From Nematostella vectensis (Eukaryota; Cnidaria; Anthozoa; Actiniaria; Edwardsiidae): DNA of 64,000 nt. The DNA lies in contig NC_064036.1 of assembly GCF_932526225.1 (NCBI RefSeq), positions 6,393,519-6,457,518 on the forward strand. Direction: 5' to 3'. The notes below the pieces were generated by a model. The model was not told the DNA's origin. It ran no database searches and saw only the letters and a program-made list of their open reading frames with translations. Each line of letters begins with the position of its first letter. Positions within the stretch are counted from its first letter, which is position 1. Below, one piece after another: positions 1-12,969 of this stretch. The position numbers were made by a program, and so were the translations under genes.

Positions 1-2880
1 GAAAATGGGTTTCACCATGATGCCAGTCAGAGATATGATGAGCTACTCGTTTTATGTGCTACTGGAATCTTTAGTAAAGTAACGCGCAGGAAAGAGGAAC
101 TTGAATCTCCATTTATATGTTCACCCCTTGAATAACAGGAGTTAGAAAACACCCCCAGGTTTCCACGGTTTCTTAACAACCATTTGTGACTAATCGTTCA
201 TTGAAAGAAAACAGGTGCAACTTTTTTGCCAGGTCGTTTTATTCATAATGCACACTTTTAATTGTCATCTATGTCCTGAAAGATCATATGTGAAAGAAAA
301 AACACTTCCAATAGTTAGAACCGTGGTAATAAACTCTGTGTATTCCTTTGAAAGCAATATCTCCTTTTCTTTGTGAACTTGTATGGTAAAAGTCTAAAGT
401 ATTGGAAGTCTAAAACATAAACAAAACCAAAAGAAAGAGGAATAACTCGGATATGAGAAAGTCAAGGGGATGTTAGCTTATTTTGAAGGAAAACAGGAAC
501 ATTATCAACTTCTTAACTTACATTTTCAATCACTGCAATCTAACTTTTTGTAATAGCTTGATTTTACAAACATTTTCATTTACGATAGATAATCGCGTTT
601 ACGTGGAATAACTGGAGCTATGACTGCACTGTTTATCGATTAATTCTGTGTTCGCCACATACGTTTTGATTTTCAATCGTTATAAGAGCCTGTTGCTTGT
701 TCCTTTTTCCATATTATCTTTGAATCCCACTTTTTCCCTATCCTTGGGCGAATTACCCTCATTTTGCTGTTAATTTACTGGCACGACACCCTGTTGGTAC
801 TACCTGAACTATTAATTTTTTTTAACCCGCTGCTCTTTGATTAAAAAAAAGAACTAGAAAGACGCCAAAAAAGTCATTTTTTCCATTTCCCAATATTTTT
901 AAAAGAGCTGATTTAAAGTCACACATGAATATACATCGCATTACGCTAATAAAGACAAAGCTGCATGCTGTTGACAAAAAGGATAAACTTATAAAAATCA
1001 ATTATCTAACTAGATCATTCAGTTATAAACATATTTCGTAATACCCTCCTAAGCAGCGTGTCGCTCGTTTCCTTTGTTCCGCGAAGCAAAGAGAACCCGA
1101 GACACAGAAATCTTTGGCACAGGAGGGCCATTTTGCAATTTTTCACTTCTTGCGACGATAAAAGTAATCATTAACCAAGCTGTCGTCTAAAAAGATTCAT
1201 GATGTTATTTTATAGGACACGGAGTGGAAGTCCTAATAACATTTCTGCTGTGCAATACAGCGTCTAGATTGTGCAGTCAAAAGAAATCCCTTTCGTTTTC
1301 ACATTTTATCCCGTGTTCCTTTAATAGCACGGTCAATTAAGAGAACTCTTTTTTTCAAATCATTTGTGTGTTTTTTTTTTCAAATCAATAGGTGTTTCCT
1401 ATTGTATAGTATTTTGGCACCATTGAAGTCAGTTTTATAAAAGGTTTAGCATTAGTGGCTTTCCTAAAATGTTTTGCTTTGAGTGGAAAACATTAATGGG
1501 CTAGGTAGAGTGCCATTCGGTAAATAGAAGCGATCAATCTTTATGTTTTCCGTCGCACATGTAACAGAAAAAGTACCCCATGGGCGCGTTGCAAAAATAA
1601 ACATTTATCGCCAACGCTTACACATGATCAGTTCAAACTGTTTAGATGCTTGCCTCATGTTTTATATTTCTTTATTATGATTAACATTATTATTATCATT
1701 ATATTATTAGGTTTAAGGTACTTGATGGAGCTACATCCGTGCGCGTCTTTCTCTTTGCGCGAGGAGTTTTATGTTGTTCGTGGGCCACAAGGATCGAAAC
1801 TCTATTATTTCGAAGCATCAAGCAGATGACGTGATACATCTGTTATCTTTCTGCCTGTCTTCCGTCTCTCATCTAATGGTGGATTGTTGAATAAACAAGC
1901 CCACTGAAAACTCATGATTTGTTTTAGCTTTTTTAAGAATTTTAGAAAGCCTGCAGATTCTAAGACATATGACGAATGTAACCCGAGTGTCTAGTACTGG
2001 GGGAGGGAGGGGGGAAGTCAGTTTGTGTTAGCAGTTAAGAGAGTGAAATTCGAGACACAAAAGTCGAAACAAGGAAAACTTGAGCACGACCCAGAAAAAA
2101 ATGACACGATCCGTAAAAATATAAGCACGACCACCTTCCATCATTTGTATACCACTTCCCAAGCCCCTAACTCAAGCTGATAACAATTGAAACTCACTTG
2201 AAATTTTTACCTTATCAATTGATATCAATAATTATCATACGATAATCCATTTAAGGCCACCCTCTGGCTCTGGTATCGCTGGAGTTTATTAATAATCTCA
2301 ATGCTTGCGAATAATTAATCACAAACACTTTCGGTCTTGGGACTGCTATTCGCCATTTGCCATTCACCGATTGCACTGACAGCGTTTTTTTTTATTAGGT
2401 GTATAACAAATGTATGAATAGTCAAAACTGAGGGCGACTTTATTCAAAACTATGGGGCTTTGTTTTATTCCTGGAATTCGAAATTGTAATTAGTTTGATC
2501 CAGGTCAGGGGTTCATATAACCGGGAAGTACTCGCCTTTGATGACCCAATCGAGTAGGTAACCCATCTTAAACTGGGTTTTATCTCTCGTAGCCTAAAGG
2601 TATCATTTTATCATCTTTAAGCTGATTTATTCATTAGTAGTTTCGTTACTACGAGAAATTGAAAAATGTTGAAATAAAAAATCTCATCAAGTTTATCCTA
2701 TTTGTAACTGTTTATTTATAACTAAACAGGCAGGTTATGGATTGCGATGAGGAAAGGGCGTATTATTTTTTTTGCATTACACTCTTTTATAAGAACGTTC
2801 TTTTTATAAGAACGTCCAGCCTGAGATTTCACCAAATTTTAAGAACATGTTGCTAAAAAATGGGAAGGCTCAAATGGCAG
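1..2880. other. intergenic, no gene seen
   Basis: AT-rich sequence with frequent stops in all frames. I see no exon flanked by convincing splice sites, no RNA gene and no strong tandem array. There is only a short direct repeat (ataagaacgt, twice near 2790-2815) and scattered A and T runs. Confidence 0.6.
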
Positions 2881-2914
2881 AAAAAAAACTTTTCTTTTTT
2901 AGTCCTGATATATT

Positions 2915-3020
2915 CTAAAATACATAATTAAATTGATCATTTGTGTAATTTTCTTCCCAATAATTCATTGGGTATTATATTTTTATATACACTAAAAGTT
3001 AATCGTTAAGAACATATTCA
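2915..3020 (+). repeat. dispersed repeat, copy 1
   Basis: This AT-rich block, containing gatcatttgtgtaatt and a diverged cattgggt segment, reappears as a reverse complement near 11560-11680. The shared order of several blocks over about 100 bp argues for an old dispersed element rather than chance. No ends or target duplication were defined. Confidence 0.5.
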
Positions 3021-3129
3021 GCCTTATAGTAAAGGAAAATGGTGCATAAAGTATGCCGAATTGTTCACATTTTTAGTACAAGCATGAAATTTGGCAAGAT
3101 GGAAGATCTTGACAGCACAAGTATTTGCA

Positions 3130-3720
3130 ATAGGACGCCACACCCTACAACGTATACTTCCAGTTTTATAGGGCTGCATGTAATTAACCTTTGAATGAAG
3201 AAAATATCTTAATGAATGATACAGAACTTAGAACTTGCTATCTGATTACAATAAACGTCTTTTAGTATTAATTCGTAAGACAAACCTTCTTGATATTACT
3301 TACAGCGCTTCTAGAGGATATACGTTTTTTGATTATAAATACATACCAGACATACACAATACTTAAGTACATATTAAAGTCACGCGAAATGTTTTTTGCT
3401 TCATGGTGATTATTTCTTCTTAGGACGCCACGCCCAATTTCGTATAATTACAGGTGGGATGTAATAAAATAAATTCTTTGAATGAAAACAAAGTACATTT
3501 CATAGAATGATACATTCCTAAAAAAAACCTTGCAGTTTGATTAAAATGAGCGTTTTCTATCATATAAAATTGGTAAGACACCCATTATTTAATAATACTT
3601 ACAGTAATTCTAGAGAAATTTTGGTTTGAAGTACAAAAAAATACCAAACATGCACAATACATAGGATGCCACACCCAATTATGTATACTTACAGTCTATC
3701 TAGAGAACAAATGAAGAGTA
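3130..3720 (+). repeat. degenerate tandem repeat, about 240-290 bp unit
   Basis: The phrase taggacgccacaccc recurs with changes at about 3132, 3420 and 3661. It is followed each time by related blocks: a gtata..ttacag stretch, a ttctagag block and a taccaaacatgcacaatac block. This gives two full diverged units and a partial third. Short open frames inside it are not supported as genes. Confidence 0.65.
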
Positions 3721-4587
3721 ATGACGTTAGCCATATACCTATTACTTTAATACATATCACACCACGTACAAACATCTGTTACACGCTGAAAGAATCCTTC
3801 ATAAGGATACAACGCCGAAATTTAACTTCAAAACTAACTTTTTCTACGTTTTCTGTTTAATCATGCTCGAAAACTGGGAAAAGCTTATTTCAGTTTCTTG
3901 CGGCTATAAGCTGCTCAGCGAGCAAAGCTCAGATTAACTAACTGGTTGTGATCAAGTGTCCTCGTTCTACAACAGTGGAAAGAAGGACACCTGGGGCGTT
4001 CGTGAAAATGACACTCCAGTGCTGTTCTCACTCGGCAGCATCCTGACAAGGGATCTGTAAACCAAGCCTTCCACACTCTTGCCGCATCCTCCGCACTTGC
4101 CTGGCGGGGGATGTGGCAAGGGCCAAAGAGAAACAGAATAGAGGTTCTCCACCAATATCTGCTGCTCTGCTGCAGCACGTCTCGCGCGCTGCTTACATCG
4201 TTGGTCATTACTGAGTCAGACACTCACTGCCTGCCCTACAATCTCTTCACAATCTGAATGAGACAATACCAAACCGGCAGTGGACAGTAGGAGCATGTCT
4301 GGACCTTTCCAGAGCTGTCAAGTGATTGTGAGTTTTTACTCCTACGTGTGGGTGTTAACCGGAGAAAGGATGCGTGGTCGATGCAAGTTCGTCAAGTGGA
4401 ACATCCAAGGCACAGCCAGGTGCAAATGTGACGGAAATTTGGAGGGCCAATAAAGCACAAACTATCCAAGTTGGTAAGAGCTAAAAACCAAATGGAAATA
4501 ATATAGGCTGATTACCTTTTTCTGTTCGTAGCTTTGCATACCGTGCAATTTTTAACTCAAAACATTGGACACCGCGTCACTCCACTG
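3721..4587. other. intergenic, no supported gene
   Basis: A GC-richer patch at 3960-4230 gives overlapping open frames of about 60-100 codons on the minus strand. They show no recognisable domain and no clean splice structure. I treat the stretch as non-coding or as a relic. Confidence 0.4.
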
Positions 4588-4742
4588 TAGCATGCGTGGC
4601 CGATGCCATCCCGTCATTCCTTGTCGCGTGCGAGTACGATAACATCCTTTCACCTCTTGTCGTTTGCAATTTCGATGGCATTTTGTCACCACTTTTCGCT
4701 CGCGTGTCCGATGGAATTTCGTCTCCCTTTACTGCAAGTCGG
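4588..4742 (+). repeat. degenerate minisatellite, about 37-bp unit
   Basis: About four diverged units follow the pattern GCgtg-CGAT-gcATttcgTC-cc-TTTTCGC. This explains why open frames on both strands here look internally repetitive. A single related block lies upstream near 4370. It abuts the left arm of the large inverted repeat that starts at 4743. Confidence 0.6.
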
Positions 4743-5492
4743 GCACAGCGATGTAGCAACCTCACGTGCGTCTCTTTGGCTCTTCTCTCGTTAAAATGGA
4801 TGGGTAAGTGAAATCTCTGACTCTGTTTCTAAGAATTATGAATAATTCATGCGCCAATTGAATCGAATCTAATACGTTTCTCTTATTTTAGATGTGATAG
4901 AGATCAAGTCAAGTGAAAGGTATGTTGAAAGGGGTAATATGATAACAGTTTGCTTGGGAACTTTAGTGCGAGCTAAAATCGCAAGCTGCTACAGAGAAAC
5001 AAATAAGATGGGGCCAGAAAAGTAATAACATTTTGCAATAGTCTAATTTAGTAAACAGTCAACTTGGTGTTAGAGGAAAGAAGGGTCATGGTCACGGAAA
5101 ACAGCAGCATTCAACATCAATAATCATAAAAATACTGAAAATAGCACCTCAAATTTGTAAAGAGTGCTTTTCATCACTATGGGATGAGAATTTGAAGTCA
5201 TGGCAATGTAGGATTGCAAAAATATCCACGGATTCAAAATATGTTTCCATAAGTCTCTTTTCAAGTTTACCATTGCGTTTTTAGCTCGCACTAAACTACC
5301 CAAGCAAACTGTTATCATATTATCCCTTTCAACATACCTTCCACTAAAATAAGAAAAACGTATTAGATTCGATTCAATGGGCGCATGAATTATTCATAAT
5401 TCTTAGAAACAGAGTCAGTGATTTCACTTACCCATCCATTTTAACGAGAGAAGAGCCAAAGAGACGCACGTGAGGTTGCTACATCGCTGTGC
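4743..5492. repeat. large imperfect inverted repeat
   Basis: The left arm (4743-4978) and right arm (5278-5492) are reverse complements over about 215-235 bp with few differences, around a spacer of about 300 bp. The main difference is a stretch of roughly 24 bp near 4893-4919, present only in the left arm. In that arm it sits between an acceptor-like tttag and a donor-like gtatgt. The arms also contain atggatgg followed by gtaagt, so the duplicated block may come from the 5' end of a spliced gene. Confidence 0.75.
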
Positions 5493-8400
5493 CTACCGCT
5501 GATCACTCGTTCCCAGATCCCTGTTCCCGGCTCCCTGTTTCCCGCTCCACGTTCCCCGTTTTAGTAACATCCTATAGAAACTGTATAGAAATGTTTTAGA
5601 AATGTATATTATAGTTGTTTCCTTGTGCAGAAACCAGACAAAATATTCTTTATCAGACATTAGTCTAGGATCCACACAATTACAAAAGTTGCTGTAAATA
5701 ATTTAAGAAACCATAATTTACCATAACCTTTCCATATATTCTAGCTGATTTTACTCGATAAATATCCTTACTACTTGTACATCACTTTGATTGTAGTATC
5801 TCTGCTGCTTGTACATCACTTTGATTTGTAGTATCTCTGCTGCTTGGCCATGAGCAAGAACCGGTGTTCAGTCACATGTATCATATTGAAAAACATAGTA
5901 TTTGAAGATTCCTTAATAAGATTTTACCCACTTTTTGGCCGCCAAGGGGGGTGCGTGTGAACCCTGTGCACCCCCCTGTGTACGCGCCTGGAAAATCTAC
6001 TCCCCCGAAGAAAAATCTTTAAAGTAATAATCCACAATAACAGTGCCAAAAATTGTTCTAGGATGTTGTAAATCAATTAACAAACAAGGTAAACTAGAAA
6101 TATCTTTCTTTTCAGAAAAAAAGGACACTGTGTAGCCTTTGTATGTTTTTTTTAATCAAAAACTAATTGAAACCAAATAAGTGGTATGGCAAACGATTTC
6201 AAAGTCGAATTTCCTACACAGCACGGGCGTACGAGAGATCGGAAGAGAAGTGGGCTATCACATCGGGCGAACAAAATGGCTATATTAAAAATGTCTTTGA
6301 TTATGTCTGTCAACCCTTAACGAGTTTAACCGACAAATCCAATTGCCCCAATAAACCAGTACTTAAACCTTTATTATAGCCTTGTTGGCCATTATTGGTA
6401 CTTTAGGAGTTTTGATCGACGCCGCTAATTACTTGAATATTATTCCATATCGTTATCACATTATTGTAAAGTTTCAAGGAAGTAGCTTAGCCACAAACTA
6501 GAGATGTACCAATTTCCTAACAAGTCTAAAATAAGAAACAAATGCTCGTTTGAGTGATCAATAGGAAGCCATCAGCATATACCCGTGAGAATTAAGAAGA
6601 CAAGGAAGTATTCGAAGCAAGAAACATTTAAGACCTAGATTAAACGGCGTGTCAGAGTCGCATTATCGTAGAGCTCCAGAAAACTTCGAGGAAGGATGCA
6701 AAGCACGGCTTTTATTGCGCACGAAATGGAATTAAAGAGAAGCTTGGCCCCACATTTAATCTGGAACCACCCGAACCAGAACAGTGCGATTCTGACACGC
6801 CGTTTGATGGAAAATTGGCTAGGTCAAAGGGAACTAATAACATTGCTACGTTATGACTCTAGACAAATGTCTCGGTACCCCTATCACTCGAGGATTTCTC
6901 GAGCTTGCGTTTTCTATCTCGAACAAAAACAATTTCCATAGGATTTTCTTGTTAAGTTTTGGCATTTTTATGACTGCATTTTACTTTATACTGCATTTAT
7001 AAGTTTCGCACCCTTGTTTCGTTATTATAATCAATAGCTTAGCATAGGCGTTTTCCAAATAGAATAATGCCATTACTAAATGATCTTCCAATAAACCCAA
7101 TTTCCAACATAGCTCAAACCGAGCTTGATTTCCCTTTCCGGCCTCCCTGGTTCTGCCCTACAATAACGCCATTTTAAATTTATTGACCGAGAGGTCACCG
7201 ATGACGACATAATGTTCCCTGTGGAGCAGTCCGTTATGGCCTGGAGCCTTTTCTAATTGACTTTCTGAGAGGCATGGGATAAGAAAGCACTTTTAAGTTT
7301 AAAAAAAAACTGATTAATATTTTGTTCTCCGTTCTATACCGGAGCGTTAGATTGCACTCGCGGAGCACCGCAACATATATGGTATTTTTAGAAATAAACT
7401 TGGTTACAATTCTTTGGATGCATTATTTTTAGCAAAGGAAATAGTTTTTTGCTAAAAGCACTTCGTCGTTTTATAGAAGGGTTGGGATCCTGTTGCTCAG
7501 GCGGGAGGTTAGGAAGCATTATCTGTTTTGGGTGATTAGCTGCCGCTATTACCTGTGAACGTTCCATTTCACATTAGCCTCTTCAGTGGTTTAAATTTGG
7601 CTTCATGAAGTACGCAGAATACGGATAATATGGATATTTTTCCATAGTAGAGGTCATAAATAAGAAGGTACCAATCCAAGTATATTGTCGATATATCCCC
7701 CCCCCCCCCCCCCCCACTGCTTTAGAAAGAAGACTTGATTGATGTGTTTGCAGGATGTGCTAGACTGGTGCATATAAATAAGGACAGCATACCTAAGTGA
7801 AAGGGCCTTGAGAAGAGTTGAGACAACCAATGGTATGAGACTGGTAAGGTACATCCCAGACTTCAAAACCGAGTTTTTGTTTAGTTGCAATTTTGAAATC
7901 AATATATATCGATAATAACTAAATTTAAAAGCCTATATTGTGTGTTATCCACCAGAAGAGTTCATTTATTTTCTATGAACTATAAATTTCCGGCTTTTGA
8001 TGGCCAAGTTTCATATAGACTATAACGCATATCACATATATACTATAACATTTGCATGTAATAGATTCATTATTTGGCATTTATTGGCTTACTTTGCTTG
8101 GTTCCATTTTTTTATTCTCAGCCCAATATTCAGCTCGATAGGCTTCCCTAACGAACTTATATATCTTCTTTTCTATCCAAGAGATGGGTTTCCGTGTTTT
8201 TATTTTTGCTATTTAAAATCGAGGCCAGTGTTGTTCCAATACGCTAAGAACAAAAATTACAATCACACCATGACCCGGAAACATGACTCTTGGACGGAGT
8301 GCTTCATGCAGTTTTCTTTTTAATCATTATTCTCTCTCATTGATAAACAATATTAAAGTAAGCGTACCTCAAAAAAAAAATAATTATTTCATCTTGAAAC

Positions 8401-11400
8401 GGCTGGGTTTTATTCAAATGCGCGATGCCGATATTAAATTAAATTAATTAAATTTCTACTAATTAAATTTCTATTGGTTTTATAAACAATTTACAATTGA
8501 GAGGTCTACTTCACAATTCCTTCTTTATTCGTTTTTTTTCCTTTCCTTTAACTTGGGAAATATTTTTCGCATCAGATTTTATGGCTACGACACACGCTTT
8601 GATACAATTGAAAGGATAACTTTGTAAACTATATTTTTTGTTTTTCTTTGGTACTTCCAACTGTTTAGACTATACGTAGCATTATCTTGTGGCGTGTCAT
8701 AATGTTCTGGTACAAAAATGAGATGCAAGAAAAACGATAAGCATATGGGAACAAGTCAAAAATGCAGATAAGACTTTTGCATGTCTTATATGCGAGGCAA
8801 GGACAAAGAAAAAATCGTGAAGAGAAAACACCCACCAGTATGGGTAACTGACAATGATCAATTTGGAAAATTTGAGGACTGCCAATTGTCTTAATACTGT
8901 TGCTGTCAGTAGAATAGTACATCGCAGATTTGGCTCTTTCGCGGTAAGTATTACTTTTGCCATTGAGTGCGGTTTTGACGAAGCAGCTGCGATTTATTGA
9001 CGGGAAGATAGAAAACAGACCTTAAGCTGCGAGAATAAGGGATTTGATCAATATGCAAGAATTTGAAAGAAATTGCTGCCATAAAATTGCAGGCTCGTCC
9101 GAATTTTGTGTGACACCATTTGCGAAACTTAATTATAAAGGATGATTTCCTTTGATTAGCGAGCGGGCAACACTTGGGCTGCATTGAATTCATTGTTCTC
9201 CAACTCGAATGAAGCTTGGAAACAGAACCTTTTGCAAAGGTTTTATTAGGCCAAGTTTCAAGTATCCGGATACTTTTTTAATGTTTAGAAGCTCCTGGAA
9301 TATTTAGAAAATTTCGAGATATTTAGAAAAACAAAAAGATCAAATTTGAGATTATTGCTTTGGTTTTAGGAGTTCAGGCGATTTTTGTCTTGGAAAATCG
9401 AGATGAAATCTATTTTTAGGTTCAATTGTCATTGTCTCAATTGTCAAGTGTCATCAGTGGCTTGGTCAGCGGTTTTCCTCGTAAATGTTATATCCCATGA
9501 GTCGAAGTACGTATTACCAGCCCCGAACAAAATGCCTGGTGCTAAATGTTCGGAGGGTTTGACTCCTGCGGAACCTGAAATGGTTTTACAGCATTCCTGT
9601 CTTACCAATAAAATTATGTTTTTGATTTCATAGAACTTTATAGGAATATTTTTTGATATACTCAGGAAAACAAGATATTTTTTCGGCAAAATATCGGGAA
9701 TTTCCCGAAACATATATAGGCGATTTCACGTGTTATCTGTAGCTTATGTATTTACTCCATTTCGGTGCAGCGTTAGCGTAAAAATGAAGTAATATATAAT
9801 AATAATAATAATTTTATCTGATATGCAGTCAATCCTTAACTATGTGCAGGCTCAAAGAATTTTTCACAGAAAATTCGCCGCTCGACGTGCGGTTTTGACA
9901 TTTTACAGAGGATCGCATTTGGCTTTCTCTTAGACCCCGTCCCCACGTATCCGTTTTCATTGAAAACGCAGCCTTTTATTACGGATACGGGTATCGTCCA
10001 CACGGAAACGCAAAAACGATGACAGAAAACGAAACTATTTGGAAACGATATCCAGAGTGAAACAATTTGAAAATTGCTATGACTTCTGAACCATAGCAGC
10101 TATTAGCTCTTAAAGAGGCTAAAACTTGGTGACTTTTCCTAAAAGCTTTCTGCGGACGTTTTGATGCCATTGACATGCCTAGGGGACGCTCCATGTTACC
10201 ATGGCAACCGTTTTTTCACACATATATTTCCCAAAAATTAAAAGGAGTGAATTTTTCATAATTTGATCCTGTTTCTCAGATTTAAATGCCTCTTTTGTTT
10301 AGGTGACAAGTTTCACAACAGCGCTAGAATTTTTTTACCTCGGATAATTGGGGGGAGGGGTAGATAAATTTTGCTGGGAAAATTGTCGTTTTTCCCCGAG
10401 GCGGTCACTTCCATATAAGCAAACTAATATATTTCTTATTTTGAAAACCCGTGCACGATTCTTGTCATTTTTAAGGCTGCCGTACCGCAGGTGCTTCGTA
10501 AATTTTATGAATTGCTATGTCACAACCAGCGGTAGCCAAGCTTTCCATTAGAGCTTTGGGGTCAGCATGATTTAACATGACAGTTGCTTGTATTTTTAAC
10601 AAAAAGACAGCTATTAGCATATTGGGAGAGTGCCCTAGGATATTATTAAGTGTGGTGGGACATAATTGAATGCCCTGCTTATAGATGTTGGCCAGCAAAG
10701 GTGGGTTTATGGTTATTTATCTCTTGTTTAGCTTTGCATCGACGAGAACGTAAAGCTATCCTAAATAATAATGTCTTTTTCAACACTGCTATACTGAGTC
10801 TGTATGACCTGGAATTGATTTGTTTGGCTTTGTGGTGAAAAGGATTATAAAAACTGTCCAAGTTTGGGAGAGGCGTGTTGGCCTCTCAGAAAGCTTTGCA
10901 ATTTTTAATGGCAGCAAGATCAAAAGCCTCCAAGGAGTGGACATAGTCGTGTTTTGAGGTTCCTCTAGGAGCCCATGGAAATGGACCTGGAGGATCAGAA
11001 TAAAGGTATCTATTTGTTTCTTGAGCTTTATTTGACTGATTAGTTTCTTGAGCATTATTTGACTGATTAGAAGAGCAATTGCTATTACCTTGGTTGGATG
11101 CAAATCTTATTATTATCTCTTAGATTGATGCCTGAGTATCTTAATCTTGTTTTTTTTTTTACATTTATGAGTTTTTTGGGTTGTGGGTACTTCCCAAAGC
11201 TGGTACAGGCCGGTTGAGAGATCAATGGGTTAATCTGAAATAATTACAATAGCGTTTTTAGCGGTGCTGCTTGCGCGGTGTTCCATCGGTATATAAAGTT
11301 TGTAGATAATGTTTTTTTATTGTCAGTTATGCCTAGACCATTGTCACAATAATCAATTATCAATTCCCGCTCAAAATGCAATATGGTCCTTCCGCCTGCG

Positions 11401-12511
11401 TTCAGCCAGAAATTTCGGTTATCCGATTCACTGCTAACGCACATCCATCATTAGCCTGCTAACAGACAGTCCAAACCGGCAAATCACTAAAAATTCATTT
11501 TCAATTTTCTAATTCTAGAGGACTAACAGGAATTGTTATGTAAACTCTTTTTTACAAGAGCATATAATTTTAAGTGTTAAGGGTGAAAATGTTCTTTAAG
11601 AAGTATATATAACAATTATAAACACCCAAAGAATTATTAGGAACATAATTACACAAATGATCAATTAACATTAGTTTCTATGGTTGTTATTATGAACACA
11701 ATTGGAGTCTGCATTTTAGAACGTATCGCATTTTTTTTTTTTTACAAGTTACCACATTTATAGATGTAATCAATATGTTCATAAAACATTACTTGCGCTC
11801 TCGGTATGCTCACAAATATGAAATAAACGGATGTTACCATTTTCAATTTATCTTTTCTTCATTGTAAATCATTTATTATATCGTGACCATATTTCTGATT
11901 TGATAACAAATGAGACGATCTTGGCATGTGATAAAAGCTAAAAGACGTTTTGATGGGTCGTGTTAAACAATATTTTAAACTATGGTCTCCGAATAAGAAA
12001 GGTGAGTTATTAAATGAAAAAAGTAGTAAAAAATAAATATATACCCATTCCCAAAAAGAAAATGTCTGGTATACCGCGAATGGCGGTTTAAAGACTTCTT
12101 ATTGGCATTAACTATTCTTAGAATAAATTAGATGTGTAAACTAATCGCATGGTTTTAAATTTGGATTTAGTGAAAGTTTTAGGAGGCCCTTGGTATCTTT
12201 CGTGGGCGGTTTAACAAACGCCATTTGGCGCTCAACAGTTTAATTCCTTAATCATATATTGCGAATAAGGGAGAGAGGCGCCTTCTTAATGGAGGAGTGA
12301 CTATTATAGCACTCTATTAGATAAGTCCTTTATTTCAACGTGAACTAATAAAAAGAAGGACGAAAGCTCTCAATTTGTATAATTTACTAAGACTCTCATT
12401 AAAAGAGAGCTGTAGGGAAAGGAAACACCGGTCTTTGAAGGCTCACTAAATCCCGATAATTCGATTTCCTTTAATTCTGATTTTTTAAAGATTTTTGAAG
12501 ACACAAAATTA
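5493..12511. other. intergenic, repeats and unsupported open frames
   Basis: No gene can be supported. Visible items: a tandem direct repeat of about 37-38 bp at 5770-5852; a C run at 7697-7715; a tandem pair of about 33 bp near 11008-11068 (tttcttgagc..ttatttgactgatta); a tract starting ccccgtccccacgtatccg at about 9935 that resembles a dispersed-element end; and the reverse copy of the 2915 repeat at 11560-11680. Open frames at 8665-9193, 9385-9713 and 10471-11103 show no recognisable domain. Confidence 0.5.
11560..11680 (-). repeat. dispersed repeat, copy 2
   Basis: Its reverse complement matches 2915-3020, including the gatcatttgtgtaatt core and the flanking aataattc.ttgggt and ttaagaacat blocks. 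It is in opposite orientation to copy 1, about 8.6 kb away. Confidence 0.5.
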
Positions 12512-12517
12512 GGCTAC

Positions 12518-12969
12518 CAGTAGCGGATCTAGGGGGAGGTTTAACCCCCATCTGGGCTGCCAGAAAGCCATACGTGACCAGGCCCGTACCCAGGGGGGAT
12601 GCAGGGGGTGCGAACACGCCCCCCACACAACGGCAGAAGGTCCACTTTTGGTTTTAAATAGATTGTGCTTTTTGTAGACAAAATTATAAAGCATAAGCTA
12701 GATAACTCTGGTATGTAGTCAAATCCGACAATAAACGTCCCATGGAGATACTGCGAAGGCATAAAATATCTCTTTTTATTTTTTCGGGAGTGGTCAGATT
12801 TTTATCAGAGAACTCCCTCCCCCCATCCCCCCCCAAATAACTTTTTCGGATTTCGCACCCCCTCAAGAAAAATCCCGGGTGCGGGCCTGCGTAGCAAAAC
12901 AAAATTACCCTCTCCGCCCTTTGTCACTCAGCCAACCCCCCTTTAGCAAAAAGCTAGATCCGCCCGCTG
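12518..12969. mobile_element. hAT-like MITE, outer element of a nested pair
   Basis: It begins CAGTAGCGGATCTAGGGGG and ends with the near reverse complement (CTAGATCCGCCCGCTG), giving terminal inverted repeats of about 15-17 bp. The direct repeat GGCTAC flanks it at 12512-12517 and 12969-12974. CAG...CTG ends are typical of non-autonomous hAT elements (family knowledge). No transposase frame is present. A second element occupies 12579-12889 inside it. Confidence 0.65.
12579..12889 (+). mobile_element. MITE of the CAGGCCCGTACCC family, copy 1
   Basis: Its ends are CAGGCCCGTACCCAGG and CCCGGGTGCGGGCCTG, which are inverted repeats. The interior matches 35158-35524 and the reverse complement of 45556-45817. 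Shared blocks are a tgcagggggtgcgaac stretch, tttgtagacaaaatta, aagcataagctaga and gtggtcagatttttat. It is nested in the element at 12518-12969 and is non-coding. Confidence 0.75.

Noticed and set aside
3915-4223. 102-codon minus-strand frame and overlapping 62-codon frame
   Set aside because: Two frames of the same GC-richer patch with no domain, signal peptide or splice sites.
8665-9193. Overlapping minus-strand frames with hydrophobic stretches
   Set aside because: Considered as a receptor pseudogene, but no class A motif can be aligned in any frame.
10471-11103. Series of minus-strand frames
   Set aside because: Considered as a transposase relic; no catalytic motif or terminal repeats could be identified.
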